Shown here: piece after piece, positions 1-8,238 of the stretch
Position numbering within the stretch: position 1 is the stretch's first letter
Layout: each line of letters begins with the position of its first letter
NCBI GenBank assembly: GCA_044371755.1
Contig: JBILSZ010000052.1
Location: 1 to 18,555 of the forward strand
Direction of reading: 5' to 3'
Source of the DNA: JAIXWP01 sp044371755
Lineage (GTDB): Bacteria; Bacteroidota; Bacteroidia; Flavobacteriales_D; Sanyastnellaceae
DNA: 18,555 nt
Made by a program: the position numbers and the translations under genes
Notes under the pieces: generated by a model
The model's database searches: none
What the model saw: only the letters and a program-made list of their open reading frames with translations
What the model was told of the DNA's origin: nothing

Positions 1-18
1 CTTCAAAACAGTTACTAA

Positions 19-156
19 ATGAAAACATCAAATAATGCTGCAATGCGTGAGCAAATACTCCTTGAGTTTCTCAGTGCATACGACCATCATGGAATGCAAC
101 GAATCTTTTTTTGTGCTGGCGCAAAGCAGGAACTTGAAAATACGGATGAAGAGTAG
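19..156 (+). CDS. Small hypothetical protein, 45 aa
   Basis: A 45-codon ORF starts at an ATG that overlaps a TGA in another frame (ATGA, 19-22). That TGA would end an upstream reading frame whose last visible codons read FKTVTK. The same ATG also directly follows an in-frame TAA at 16-18. ATGA overlaps are how genes are joined elsewhere in this window (6352 and 8235), which mildly supports this as the last gene of an operon entering from the left. The product is hydrophilic with an acidic tail (ends NTDEE), has no signal peptide or membrane segment, and contains a single Cys in the stretch RIFFCAGAK. I recognise no family. It could equally be a chance ORF. Confidence 0.3.
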   Translation: MKTSNNAAMREQILLEFLSAYDHHGMQRIFFCAGAKQELENTDEE

Positions 157-228
157 AAATCAGGGATGAGCGGTCGGAGGTATTGAGAAGGAATTGTTTA
201 CTTAGCAAGTTAACAATTTTCATTATCT

Positions 229-3200
229 ATGCGTTCGATATCAGTTTTGATTTTGATGGTTTTGTCCATCACCTCTTTTGCTCAGATAGATTCTCTTTGG
301 TTGAGATATCCGGCAATTTCTCCCGACGGAAGCACCATTGCTTTCTCATATAAAGGAGACATTTATACCGTACCAAGCAGCGGTGGCACCGCTACTCCTT
401 TAACGATGCATCCCTCTTATGATTACATGCCCGTTTGGAGTCATGATGGCAACACATTGGCTTTTGCCTCTGATCGCAATGGTAACTTCGATGTTTATGT
501 CATCCCATCTGCTGGTGGAGCGGCTACGCGTCTAACTTATCATTCCACGGATGATCAGCCTTCTGATTTTAGTAAGGACAATTCGAAAGTATATTTTTAC
601 TCAGATCGAACAGATGACGTAAAAAATCAGATGTATCCAACAGGTGGGATAGGGGAGTTTTATGAAATCCCCGTCGTTGGTGGCAGAGAGGTAATGCTGC
701 TCACCACACCAGCTATTAATGCAAAGTGGAACAGCGCCTCCAATCTTTTGGTATATGAAGATGTCAAAGGGTATGAAAATTATTGGCGCAAACATCACAC
801 TTCTTCTGTGACGCGAGATATTTGGATTTATAATTTAAATACCAAAAAACACGAGCAGCTATCTCCATATAAGGGAGAGGATTTGTCGCCAGTATTCAGT
901 GCTGATGGTCAGAGTATATATTACCTAAGTGAGATTTTTGGTAATTTCAATATTGTAAAACAAAAAATAGGAGAGCCGCAACCGGTGCAGGTTTCCTATT
1001 TCAAAGATCATCCGGTAAGGCAGTTGACTATTAGTAAATCGGGTTTGCTTTGTTTTAATCAGCATGGAGAATTGTATACGATGCGTGATGTGGGAGAGCC
1101 TACCCGAGTGAATGTTCGGTTTATTCAGGATGTTCAAAAAAATCCAGTAGCTGTTCTTCCAGTCACGGCGCCTTCAGAATTTGCAGTGGCACCCAACGGA
1201 AAGGAGATTGCATTTATTTTTAGAGGTGAGGTTTTTGTGGCGAGTATGAGCGAGGGTACTACAAAGCGAATCACCTATACTCCAGAACAAGAGCGCAATG
1301 TGAGTTTTTCTCCTGATAGTCGAACATTGCTCTACGCTGGTGAGAGAAATGGCAGTTGGAAGGTCTACACATCCTCATTGACAAGAAAGGAAGAGATGTA
1401 TTTTTTTACCTCTACCATTATAAAAGAGGAGCTTTTAATTTCCAGTGAGAATGAAGTTTTTCAACCATCATTTTCTCCCGATGGAAAAGAGATTGCCTAT
1501 TTGGAGGATCGTACGTCTTTGAAGGTATTTAACATTGCTTCTAAACAGTCACGCTTGATTGTTCCTGCTAATAATAATTATTCTTATGCAGATGGTGATC
1601 AGCATTACGAATGGTCGCCAGACGGGAAGTGGTTTTTGGTAAATTATTTACCTGGCGAACAATGGATCAGTCAGATTGGATTGGTTTCAGCTGATGGTAA
1701 GGGTGAGATTCGCAACCTTTCGGAAAGTGGATATGGTGCAGACGTGCCAACATGGATGATGAAAGGAAAAATGGCGATTTGGTTTAGTTCTAAAGATGGA
1801 ATGAAGAATCATGCGAGTTGGGGTGGTCAATCAGACGTTTACGCCTCTTTCTTCACGGCAGAGGCCTTTGAGGAATTTAAGATGAGTGAAGAGGAATATG
1901 CGCTTTGCAAGGAGACGAAAGAAAAGCTTGAAAAAGAAAAGGAGCCAGCAAAGGAGGAGGAGACAAAGAAAAAGAAAGACAAAAAAGAGGAAGAAAAGAA
2001 GGAGCAGAAAGCAATTGAACCCTTGAAGCTAGATGTGGATGCATTTAAGGATAGAAAAGTTCGACTTACAATTCATTCCTCTAATCTGAGCAGCGCCTAC
2101 GTGACTGATGACGGTAGCAAGTTATTCTACATTGGACAAGTAGATAAAGATTACAATTTATGGCAAACCAATCTGCGTACCAAGGAGACGAAGGTTGTTA
2201 CAAAGTTGGGCGGCCCAGGTGCAATCGTTGCGGACACTGTTGGAAAGCAGTTGTTGGTGTATGCAGGCGGTGCTATCATGAAAGTAAATATGGAGAGTGG
2301 CGAAATGAAACCTCTACCTGTTGGTGGTGAAATGACTGTCGCATCATCGGCAGAGCGCGAGTATTTGTTCCATCATATTTGGAGACAGGTGGAGAAAAAG
2401 TTTTTCGTAGAAAATCTTCAAGGAGTAAGATGGGATTTTTATAAGAAGGAATATGCTCGCAAGGTCAAGGATATCGAGAATGAATATGACTTTGCTGAAT
2501 TGATGAGTGAGTTGTTGGGAGAATTGAATGCGAGTCACACGGGGGCATATAATTTTAATCGTCCAGATGGGGATCGCACGGCTTCGCTAGCGGTGATCTA
2601 CGATCAAAATTATAGAGGCGAAGGAGTGAAAGTTGCGGAGATACTGCTAAAGAATCCTGTTTTCAAAAGTGATTCAAAGGTGAAAGCGGGAGTGGTAATT
2701 GAAAAAATCGATGGTCAGACAATCACTGCAAAGAGCAATTATTATAATCTATTGAACAAAAAAGAAAAACAACAAACATTACTTTCTCTATTCAATCCGT
2801 CGAGCGGCAGTCGTTGGGAAGAAGTGGTAAAGCCTGTGAATATGGGATATGAATTTGCGTTGATGTATGAGCGATGGGTGGAAAGATGCAGATTCATCGT
2901 AGACAGTGTATCGAAAGGAGAGTTGGGTTATGTGCATGTAAGAGGTATGGACGATAGAAGTTACAGAGTAGTCTATGATCAAGCTTTGGGTAAAAATGCG
3001 TTTAAAAAAGGATTGGTTGTAGATACAAGATTCAATGGAGGTGGCTGGTTACATGATGACTTGGCAACGTTTCTATCGGGCAAGCCTTACATGAGTTTTT
3101 TTCCGCGAGGACAGAAGCTTGGCAACGAGCCTCAATTTAAGTGGACAAAGAAAAGTTGTGTTGTAATGAACGAAGGTAATTATTCGGACGCTCATTTATT

Positions 3201-3459
3201 TCCATATACCTATAAAACTTTGGGCATCGGACCATTGGTGGGAACGCCAGTTGCGGGTACGGGAACAGCAGTGTGGTGGGAGGTATTACAGAACGGAGTT
3301 ATGTTTGGAATTCCTCAAGTGGCAACAGTAGATTTAGAGGGATGGATATTAGAAAATCAGGAATTAATGCCAGATTATGAGGTACAGAATACATACGAGA
3401 CAGTGACGAAGGGAAGAGATTTGCAGCTTGAAAAGGCATGTGAAGTGCTATTGAAGTAA
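229..3459 (+). CDS. Exported Tricorn-like S41 family protease
   Basis: A 1076-residue protein with a type I signal peptide (residues 1-18, hydrophobic core then SFA before Q19), so probably periplasmic or extracellular. Residues about 20-540 form PD40/WD40-like beta-propeller repeats (SPDGSTIAF, SHDGNTLAF, SADGQSIYY, SPDGKEIAY, SPDGKWFLV), as in the substrate-gating propellers of archaeal Tricorn. A Lys/Glu-rich linker (about 552-600) leads to further propeller-like sequence, then the Tricorn core with a PDZ-like segment (about 795-850) and an S41 peptidase domain. The Tricorn catalytic tetrad can be placed by motif: Ser769-His770 in ASHTG, nucleophile Ser986 followed by Asp987 in NYSDAH, and Glu1042 in LENQELMPD. 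It therefore looks active, cutting peptides. It is monocistronic, with a strong terminator just downstream. The ATG is chosen because the signal peptide begins there; no clear Shine-Dalgarno sequence is present. Confidence 0.9.
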   Translation: MRSISVLILMVLSITSFAQIDSLWLRYPAISPDGSTIAFSYKGDIYTVPSSGGTATPLTMHPSYDYMPVWSHDGNTLAFASDRNGNFDVYVIPSAGGAATRLTYHSTDDQPSDFSKDNSKVYFYSDRTDDVKNQMYPTGGIGEFYEIPVVGGREVMLLTTPAINAKWNSASNLLVYEDVKGYENYWRKHHTSSVTRDIWIYNLNTKKHEQLSPYKGEDLSPVFSADGQSIYYLSEIFGNFNIVKQKIGEPQPVQVSYFKDHPVRQLTISKSGLLCFNQHGELYTMRDVGEPTRVNVRFIQDVQKNPVAVLPVTAPSEFAVAPNGKEIAFIFRGEVFVASMSEGTTKRITYTPEQERNVSFSPDSRTLLYAGERNGSWKVYTSSLTRKEEMYFFTSTIIKEELLISSENEVFQPSFSPDGKEIAYLEDRTSLKVFNIASKQSRLIVPANNNYSYADGDQHYEWSPDGKWFLVNYLPGEQWISQIGLVSADGKGEIRNLSESGYGADVPTWMMKGKMAIWFSSKDGMKNHASWGGQSDVYASFFTAEAFEEFKMSEEEYALCKETKEKLEKEKEPAKEEETKKKKDKKEEEKKEQKAIEPLKLDVDAFKDRKVRLTIHSSNLSSAYVTDDGSKLFYIGQVDKDYNLWQTNLRTKETKVVTKLGGPGAIVADTVGKQLLVYAGGAIMKVNMESGEMKPLPVGGEMTVASSAEREYLFHHIWRQVEKKFFVENLQGVRWDFYKKEYARKVKDIENEYDFAELMSELLGELNASHTGAYNFNRPDGDRTASLAVIYDQNYRGEGVKVAEILLKNPVFKSDSKVKAGVVIEKIDGQTITAKSNYYNLLNKKEKQQTLLSLFNPSSGSRWEEVVKPVNMGYEFALMYERWVERCRFIVDSVSKGELGYVHVRGMDDRSYRVVYDQALGKNAFKKGLVVDTRFNGGGWLHDDLATFLSGKPYMSFFPRGQKLGNEPQFKWTKKSCVVMNEGNYSDAHLFPYTYKTLGIGPLVGTPVAGTGTAVWWEVLQNGVMFGIPQVATVDLEGWILENQELMPDYEVQNTYETVTKGRDLQLEKACEVLLK
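1912..2016 (+). repeat. Low-complexity purine-rich tract encoding Lys/Glu linker
   Basis: About 105 bases are almost entirely A and G on the plus strand. They encode an uninterrupted charged segment (for example KEEETKKKKDKKEEEKKEQK) between the propeller part and the catalytic part of the Tricorn-like protease. It probably forms a flexible or single-helix spacer. The low complexity makes it a place where length could vary between strains. Confidence 0.7.
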
Positions 3460-3480
3460 TAATTAAAAGATAGGAGATGT

Positions 3481-3514
3481 GCCCGCCGTGCTTGCACGGC
3501 GGGCTTTTTGTTTT
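3481..3514 (+). terminator. Intrinsic terminator after the Tricorn-like protease
   Basis: A perfect 10-bp stem (GCCCGCCGTG with CACGGCGGGC) around a CTTG loop is followed by TTTTTGTTTT. It lies 21 bases after the protease stop codon and isolates that gene from the signalling operon. The inner 20 bases resemble the palindrome at 9700-9719. Confidence 0.9.
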
Positions 3515-3543
3515 GTTAATATCAAAAAAAATGTTTAATGTTG
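3512..3543 (+). promoter_or_regulatory. Candidate Bacteroidota-type promoter of the signalling operon
   Basis: TTTG at 3512-3515 is followed, after 20 bases, by TAATGTTG at 3536-3543. This matches the Bacteroidota -33/-7 consensus TTTG-N19-21-TAnnTTTG except for one base in the -7 element. The predicted leader is about 30 bases. The -33 element sits on the T-rich tail of the preceding terminator, and an A8 run (3524-3531) lies in the spacer. The call rests on consensus matching only. Confidence 0.4.
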
Positions 3544-3576
3544 TGTTGTTCTCTTGATCCAACCTAATAACTGGCC

Positions 3577-5904
3577 ATGCAATATCTCGAACAGGAATTA
3601 TATAATCTTGTGCGAAATGACGATGGAGTTTTGGACTTTATTCAAAACTCCGTATCTGATGGTATGTGGTACCTCAACGTCCACGAGCCTACTCATGCGT
3701 GGATGAATCATCGATTTTGGGAAACATTCGGGTATAATAAAGATTCATTGCCGAAAGATTCCTTTGAGCTCATTATTGATATCATCAATAAGGATGACTA
3801 TGAGGTGTCGCAAAAACTGTGGGAAGATCATTTTTCAGGTCTTACGCCCATGTATGATCAAATAGTTAGATATACACATGCTGATGGACATTTAATGTAC
3901 ATTCATTGCCGTGGACGTGTTGTGAATTTTATCAATGGACAACCTACGAGAATGTTGGGCATTCACATTGATGTCACAGGGGAGGTCTTGAGTAAGCAGA
4001 AAGAACTGAAGAGCAAAGATGATATGCTTGACGGAGTTTATCGCAGCATACCCGGAGCAGTAATGCGTTACACTCGTTATACGGATGGGCGAGAGCAACT
4101 GAATTTTGTAAGTGATGGTATTTACAATTTGTATAAAGTCAGTGCAAAGGATGCAGCACAGAATTTACAGTTATTATGGGAAAAAATAGATCCAGAGTTT
4201 ATTCCTGGATTTATTGAATCCATGAATGAGTCGGAGAAGAACTGCAGCCCTTGGTATTACAAATGGAAGGTGAATCATGATGATAATAAATCTGTTTGGT
4301 TGCAGGGAAGAGGCGAGGCAGTGCGCGTGGATGGTTTGGGTACTCAGTGGACCTCGGTATTGATCGATGTGACCGATCAAGTGAATGCCGAAAAACGATT
4401 GAGCGAAGAGCAGATTCGTTTCAGAGCGTTGATTCAAAACGGTAATGATGTGTATATCGTTACCACACCCGAAAAGGTAAAGTATGTAAGCCCCAATATC
4501 GAGCGTATGCTCGGATATACATTGGAGGAGTTTCTTAATATCCCTCTTGAATTGTTTGTCCACCCAAATGATTTGCCCTTGCGTTGGGATGAAATGAGAA
4601 ATGAAAGGGATGTGTTGACCATTGATTATCGTGCTCTGCACAAGGATGGCAATTATCGCTGGATTCAAGCATCAGGAATCAATCAGTCGCATATCCCAGA
4701 GATTGGAGGCATGCTGTTTAGCTTGCGCGATATTTCTGAGCTTAAGCGAAAAGAAGAGGAAGTGTTGACGTTGAACCAAGAATTAGATGAAAAGGTAAAA
4801 GTAAGAACCGCAGAATTAATGCGCAGTGAGTTTTTACTGCGTGAGGCACAGAAATTGGCAAAGTTGGGTTCATGGGAATTTGATCTTATCAACAGCACTA
4901 TTAAATGGTCTCCAGAATTACACGTAATCATGGGAGTTTCAGTAGGAGAGATCCCCCCCCAATTTGACGATCATATCAAATTTTTTGGTCAGTATCATTT
5001 TGATCTTTTATCGGCGAAAGTTAATTTGGCAATTACCGATGGAGTTCCATATGAAATAGATCTTCCTTTGTATCGTCCTGATGGCACTACGGGTTGGATC
5101 GTTTCTAAGGGAATGGCTGTAAGAGACGCAAGTGGAAGAGCTGTAAGCTTGGTAGGCACAGCGCTAGATATCACAGAGAGAAAAAAGTGGGAAGAAGATT
5201 TACGATTGAATAAGGAGCAGTTGCAAAACACCAATGAAGAATTGGAAGCGTTTGCCTATAGCGTATCGCACGATTTAAGGGCTCCACTAAGGGGCATCAA
5301 TGGTTGGAGTGTTGCGCTGAAAGAAGATTATGGCAATCAGCTGGATGAGGTAGCACATGATTACATCAATAGGGTAATCAACGAGGCTCAACATATGAAT
5401 GAAGTCATAGAAGGCCTTTTGACGTTATCTCGGGTGACTAGACATCAATTCAAGTCTGAGATTTTTTCATTGTCAGATGTGGTCAAAGGCGTTGTTCAAC
5501 GTTATCAATTGCTCACCGATTGTTCACAATATACATTTGAAGTAGAAGAGGGAGTGATGGTGCGTGGAGATAAAACTTTAATGAAAGTGGCAGTGGAAAA
5601 TATCATTTCCAATGCCATCAAGTTTTCGAATAAAGTGACGAAACCTGTAATTAAATTTTATTCGTTGAATGTGGGGGGGGAAACGATTTTAAACTTTCAA
5701 GATAATGGAGCAGGCTTTGATTTAGAAAAAGCAAAGACACTCTTTACACCTTTTCAACGATTTCACAGAAAATCAGAGTTTAATGGAACAGGAATCGGGC
5801 TTGCCACTGTGAAACGCGTCGTGAATGCTCATAAAGGACATATTCACGTAGAAAGCGCAATAAACAAAGGAACATTAATTAGTATTACATTTTCAAATCA
5901 TTAA
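3577..5904 (+). CDS. Multi-PAS sensor histidine kinase (Cph1-type HisKA)
   Basis: A 775-residue cytoplasmic kinase with no signal peptide or membrane helix. Four PAS/PAC modules are recognisable at about 15-135, 150-268, 280-388 and 425-535, each closing on a PAC-like ending such as IDVTGEV, IDVTDQV, LRDISELK or LDITERKK. A coiled coil (about 390-415) precedes the fourth. The HisKA domain carries phosphoacceptor His565 in SVSHDLRAPL. The ATPase domain has the N box (Asn679 in NIISNAIKFSN), the G1 box (Asp709 in DNGAG) and the G2 box (GTGIGLA, from Gly737). The HisKA type and the Rcp1-like receiver that follows by one base resemble cyanobacterial Cph1/Rcp1, but no bilin-binding GAF/PHY domain is present, so the PAS domains must supply the input; the ligand is unknown. 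C8 and G8 runs inside the gene are unusual. Confidence 0.93.
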   Translation: MQYLEQELYNLVRNDDGVLDFIQNSVSDGMWYLNVHEPTHAWMNHRFWETFGYNKDSLPKDSFELIIDIINKDDYEVSQKLWEDHFSGLTPMYDQIVRYTHADGHLMYIHCRGRVVNFINGQPTRMLGIHIDVTGEVLSKQKELKSKDDMLDGVYRSIPGAVMRYTRYTDGREQLNFVSDGIYNLYKVSAKDAAQNLQLLWEKIDPEFIPGFIESMNESEKNCSPWYYKWKVNHDDNKSVWLQGRGEAVRVDGLGTQWTSVLIDVTDQVNAEKRLSEEQIRFRALIQNGNDVYIVTTPEKVKYVSPNIERMLGYTLEEFLNIPLELFVHPNDLPLRWDEMRNERDVLTIDYRALHKDGNYRWIQASGINQSHIPEIGGMLFSLRDISELKRKEEEVLTLNQELDEKVKVRTAELMRSEFLLREAQKLAKLGSWEFDLINSTIKWSPELHVIMGVSVGEIPPQFDDHIKFFGQYHFDLLSAKVNLAITDGVPYEIDLPLYRPDGTTGWIVSKGMAVRDASGRAVSLVGTALDITERKKWEEDLRLNKEQLQNTNEELEAFAYSVSHDLRAPLRGINGWSVALKEDYGNQLDEVAHDYINRVINEAQHMNEVIEGLLTLSRVTRHQFKSEIFSLSDVVKGVVQRYQLLTDCSQYTFEVEEGVMVRGDKTLMKVAVENIISNAIKFSNKVTKPVIKFYSLNVGGETILNFQDNGAGFDLEKAKTLFTPFQRFHRKSEFNGTGIGLATVKRVVNAHKGHIHVESAINKGTLISITFSNH
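4953..4960 (+). repeat. C8 homopolymer tract inside the histidine kinase
   Basis: Eight consecutive C bases span codons 459-462 (Ile-Pro-Pro-Gln) in the fourth PAS domain. Gain or loss of one base would shift the frame before the phosphoacceptor His565 and abolish kinase function. The frame is intact in this sequence. Confidence 0.9.
5673..5680 (+). repeat. G8 homopolymer tract inside the histidine kinase
   Basis: Eight consecutive G bases span codons 699-701 (Val-Gly-Gly) in the ATPase domain, upstream of the G1 and G2 boxes. A one-base slip here would remove nucleotide binding. It is the second G/C octamer in the same AT-rich gene. Confidence 0.9.
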
Positions 5905-5905
5905 A

Positions 5906-6355
5906 ATGTACACGCGAGAAATTATATTAATTGAGGACAATCCCAGTGATGTGGAGCTCACGAGAAGGGCTTTTAGAAAAGCAAACATCGCCAATCCATT
6001 GAGGAATTTTGACAATGGTGAATCCGCTTTGGAGTATCTGAATGGGTTTTTGAATGATGATAAACGAGTCAATGAGATTCCACTCTTGATTTTATTGGAT
6101 ATAAATCTTCCGTTAGTGAATGGATTAGAGATTTTGAAAATTATTAAAACATCTCCCTTTCTTAGAAGAATTCTAGTGGTGATGTTGACTACTAGCTCTG
6201 AGCATAGAGATTTGGAAGCAGCTTATGAACTTGGAGCCAACAGTTATATTATAAAGCCTGTAGATTTCGAAAAGTTTTCTGAATTAGTGGCGCAGATTGG
6301 TATGTATTGGATGGTGATCAACGAGCCTCCCAAAATAATATCTACAGAAGAATGA
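5906..6355 (+). CDS. Stand-alone response regulator, Rcp1-like receiver
   Basis: A 149-residue single-domain receiver without an output domain. The acidic pocket is Glu10-Asp11 (LIEDNPSD), the phosphoacceptor is Asp65 (LLDINLP), the switch Thr is in LTTS (95-96) and the conserved Lys is Lys117 (YIIKPVD). The sequence style (IEDNPSDVELTRRAF, then a long loop before LLDINLP) is that of the Rcp1 family, which takes phosphate from Cph1-type kinases. It starts one base after the stop of the kinase at 3577, so the two are almost certainly co-transcribed and probable partners. Without a DNA-binding domain it likely acts as a phosphate shuttle or by protein contact. It overlaps the next gene by ATGA. 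Confidence 0.93.
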   Translation: MYTREIILIEDNPSDVELTRRAFRKANIANPLRNFDNGESALEYLNGFLNDDKRVNEIPLLILLDINLPLVNGLEILKIIKTSPFLRRILVVMLTTSSEHRDLEAAYELGANSYIIKPVDFEKFSELVAQIGMYWMVINEPPKIISTEE

Positions 6356-8238
6356 GCACGAAGATAGCGGTACTCATAGTAGAAGATAATGATAGCGACT
6401 ATGCATTAATCACAAGGGAACTGGAGAAGTCTGGCTTTAAGCTTGACGCTGCTCAAGTTGATACCCGTGATTTGATGATTGAGGCATTGAGGTTGAAGAA
6501 ATGGGATATCATCATTTCCGATTATCTTATTCCAGGATTCGGCGGCGAAGAGGCTTTAAAATTGCTCAATGAAAGTGGCCATGATATTCCATTCATCTTA
6601 ATATCAGGCACTGTTGGAGAAGAAATTGCCGTAAATATGATGCGTCAAGGAGCGAGTGATTATTTAATGAAGGATAAACTTGTAAGACTTGGTTCTGTCG
6701 TGGAGCGCGAATTGAAGGAAGCGGTAATGCGTTCTGAACGTAAACATGCCATTGAGTCGTTGCGAGAAAATAGTTTGATCATGCGCAATGCTCAAAATCT
6801 CGCTTCTTTGGGAAGTTGGCAATGGGATATTAAGACCAATTCCATTTTTTGGACCGATGAGCTCTACAATATCTATGGTCTTGACCCTGGTTCTTTCAAT
6901 GCCACTTTTGAAGGCTATCTTCAACTGGTGCATCCGGAAGATAGAGAGAGGGTAGAAAAGTATATTTTAAAGGCGCTTACAACAAAAACTTCCGTTCAGT
7001 TTGAAGAGCGGATTATTAGGCCCGATCGAACTGAGCGGCATCTGCGGTCTTGGGGTGCAGTGATTTTGGGTGAAGATGGCAATCCTATGAAAATGCATGG
7101 GGCCTGCCTTGATATAACAGATAGTAAAAAAGTTCTTGAAACTTTAAGTTGGAGCGAGCAACGCTTCAAATCGCTTGTAGCCAATATTAGCGATGTGATA
7201 ACGCTCTTGGACATTCAAGGAAAAATTCTTTATCAAAGCGCGTCCATTAAGAATGTGCTGGGATTTGATGAACAGGAGCTGGTAGGAAAGAGCGTTTGGG
7301 ACTTCGTGCATCCAGAAGACTTGGAGCATGTTGCGGATATTTTTAAAGAAAGTGTTCGGGTTGAGGGTTATTCTGTTTTGATTGAATTTCGATTTAAGAG
7401 TAAACAAGGCCGATATATCCAAATGGAGGCCCAAGGAAATAATCAATTGAGCAACCCGGCCATCAAGGGTGTGGTGGTAAATTCGAGAGATATCACTGAG
7501 CGTAAGATGGCAGAAGAAGAATTGAGAACAAAGAATGTTCAATTAGAGAAGACCAACGAAGAAATAGACCGTTTTGTATACAGCACCTCGCACGACCTAA
7601 GGGCTCCCTTACTTTCTGTTTTTGGACTCATCGAAATGTGCGAGGATTTTTATCCAGAGAATGAAGATTTGCATGCACTTTATGGAATGATGAAGTCAAG
7701 CATTCAGCGCTCAGACGCCATCATAAAGAGTATAATTGACTATAGCAGAAATTCGAGATTGGAAGTAGCACCTGAGGCCTTAAATCTACGTGAAATGGCA
7801 GAGGGATTTATTGAGAATATTAAATTCATGGAGCAAGCAAAAGGTATTTTGTTTCTAGTTGAGGGAGAAGCAGAATGCGACTTCTATTCCGACAAGAGCC
7901 GAGTGTTTACCATCATTAATAATTTACTCACCAATGCAGTGAAATATCAACGCCTCGAGAATTCAGAGAAGAGAGTAAATTTTTTATTCGATGTCAATGA
8001 AGAGCTAGCAACCATAAGAGTAAAAGATAATGGTGAGGGAATACCCAACGAGAAATTTGATCATATCTTCAATATGTTTTATCGACTCAGTAATCAATCA
8101 GAAGGTTCTGGTTTGGGACTTTACATCTGTAAAGAAATGGTACAGCGTCTTGGGGGAACAATACAAGTAGAGTCTAAAGTAAATGAGGGAACAATTTTTT
8201 CCATTTTACTTCCTAATTTAAAAAATAAAGCCGAATGA
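6352..8238 (+). CDS. Histidine kinase with N-terminal receiver and two PAS domains
   Basis: I place the start at the ATG at 6352, which overlaps the previous stop (ATGA). This gives 628 residues beginning MSTKIAVLIVEDND, the first strand of a receiver; an earlier in-frame ATG at 6307 would only add 15 unrelated residues inside the preceding gene. The receiver (about 4-125) has pocket Glu11-Asp12, phosphoacceptor Asp57 (IIISDYLIPG), Ser85 and Lys107 (YLMKDKL). PAS domains follow at about 150-260 and 270-388, then HisKA with His414 (STSHDLRAPL) and a HATPase domain with Asn528, Asp559 (DNGEG) and a GSGLGL box near 585. No membrane segments are present. Having the receiver in front of the PAS-kinase suggests that phosphorylation by another kinase, possibly the one at 3577, modulates its activity; that order is inference. 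Confidence 0.92.
   Translation: MSTKIAVLIVEDNDSDYALITRELEKSGFKLDAAQVDTRDLMIEALRLKKWDIIISDYLIPGFGGEEALKLLNESGHDIPFILISGTVGEEIAVNMMRQGASDYLMKDKLVRLGSVVERELKEAVMRSERKHAIESLRENSLIMRNAQNLASLGSWQWDIKTNSIFWTDELYNIYGLDPGSFNATFEGYLQLVHPEDRERVEKYILKALTTKTSVQFEERIIRPDRTERHLRSWGAVILGEDGNPMKMHGACLDITDSKKVLETLSWSEQRFKSLVANISDVITLLDIQGKILYQSASIKNVLGFDEQELVGKSVWDFVHPEDLEHVADIFKESVRVEGYSVLIEFRFKSKQGRYIQMEAQGNNQLSNPAIKGVVVNSRDITERKMAEEELRTKNVQLEKTNEEIDRFVYSTSHDLRAPLLSVFGLIEMCEDFYPENEDLHALYGMMKSSIQRSDAIIKSIIDYSRNSRLEVAPEALNLREMAEGFIENIKFMEQAKGILFLVEGEAECDFYSDKSRVFTIINNLLTNAVKYQRLENSEKRVNFLFDVNEELATIRVKDNGEGIPNEKFDHIFNMFYRLSNQSEGSGLGLYICKEMVQRLGGTIQVESKVNEGTIFSILLPNLKNKAE

Noticed and set aside
1912..2016. Frameshift or misassembly in the purine-rich stretch
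   Set aside because: The frame stays open through it, propeller and catalytic domains on both sides are in the same frame, and Lys/Glu linkers are plausible in exported multi-domain proteins.
4174..4668. A 164-codon open frame antisense to the first histidine kinase
   Set aside because: It mirrors the PAS-coding frame, has no recognisable domain, promoter or conserved motif, and lies within a well-supported gene.
3577..5904. Bacteriophytochrome
   Set aside because: The HisKA type and the Rcp1-like partner are suggestive, but there is no GAF/PHY chromophore module and only PAS domains precede the kinase core.
6307..6351. Longer start for the receiver-kinase, adding 15 residues
   Set aside because: The added residues lie wholly inside the preceding receiver gene and are not receiver-like. 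The ATG at 6352 forms an ATGA overlap and begins exactly at the first receiver strand.
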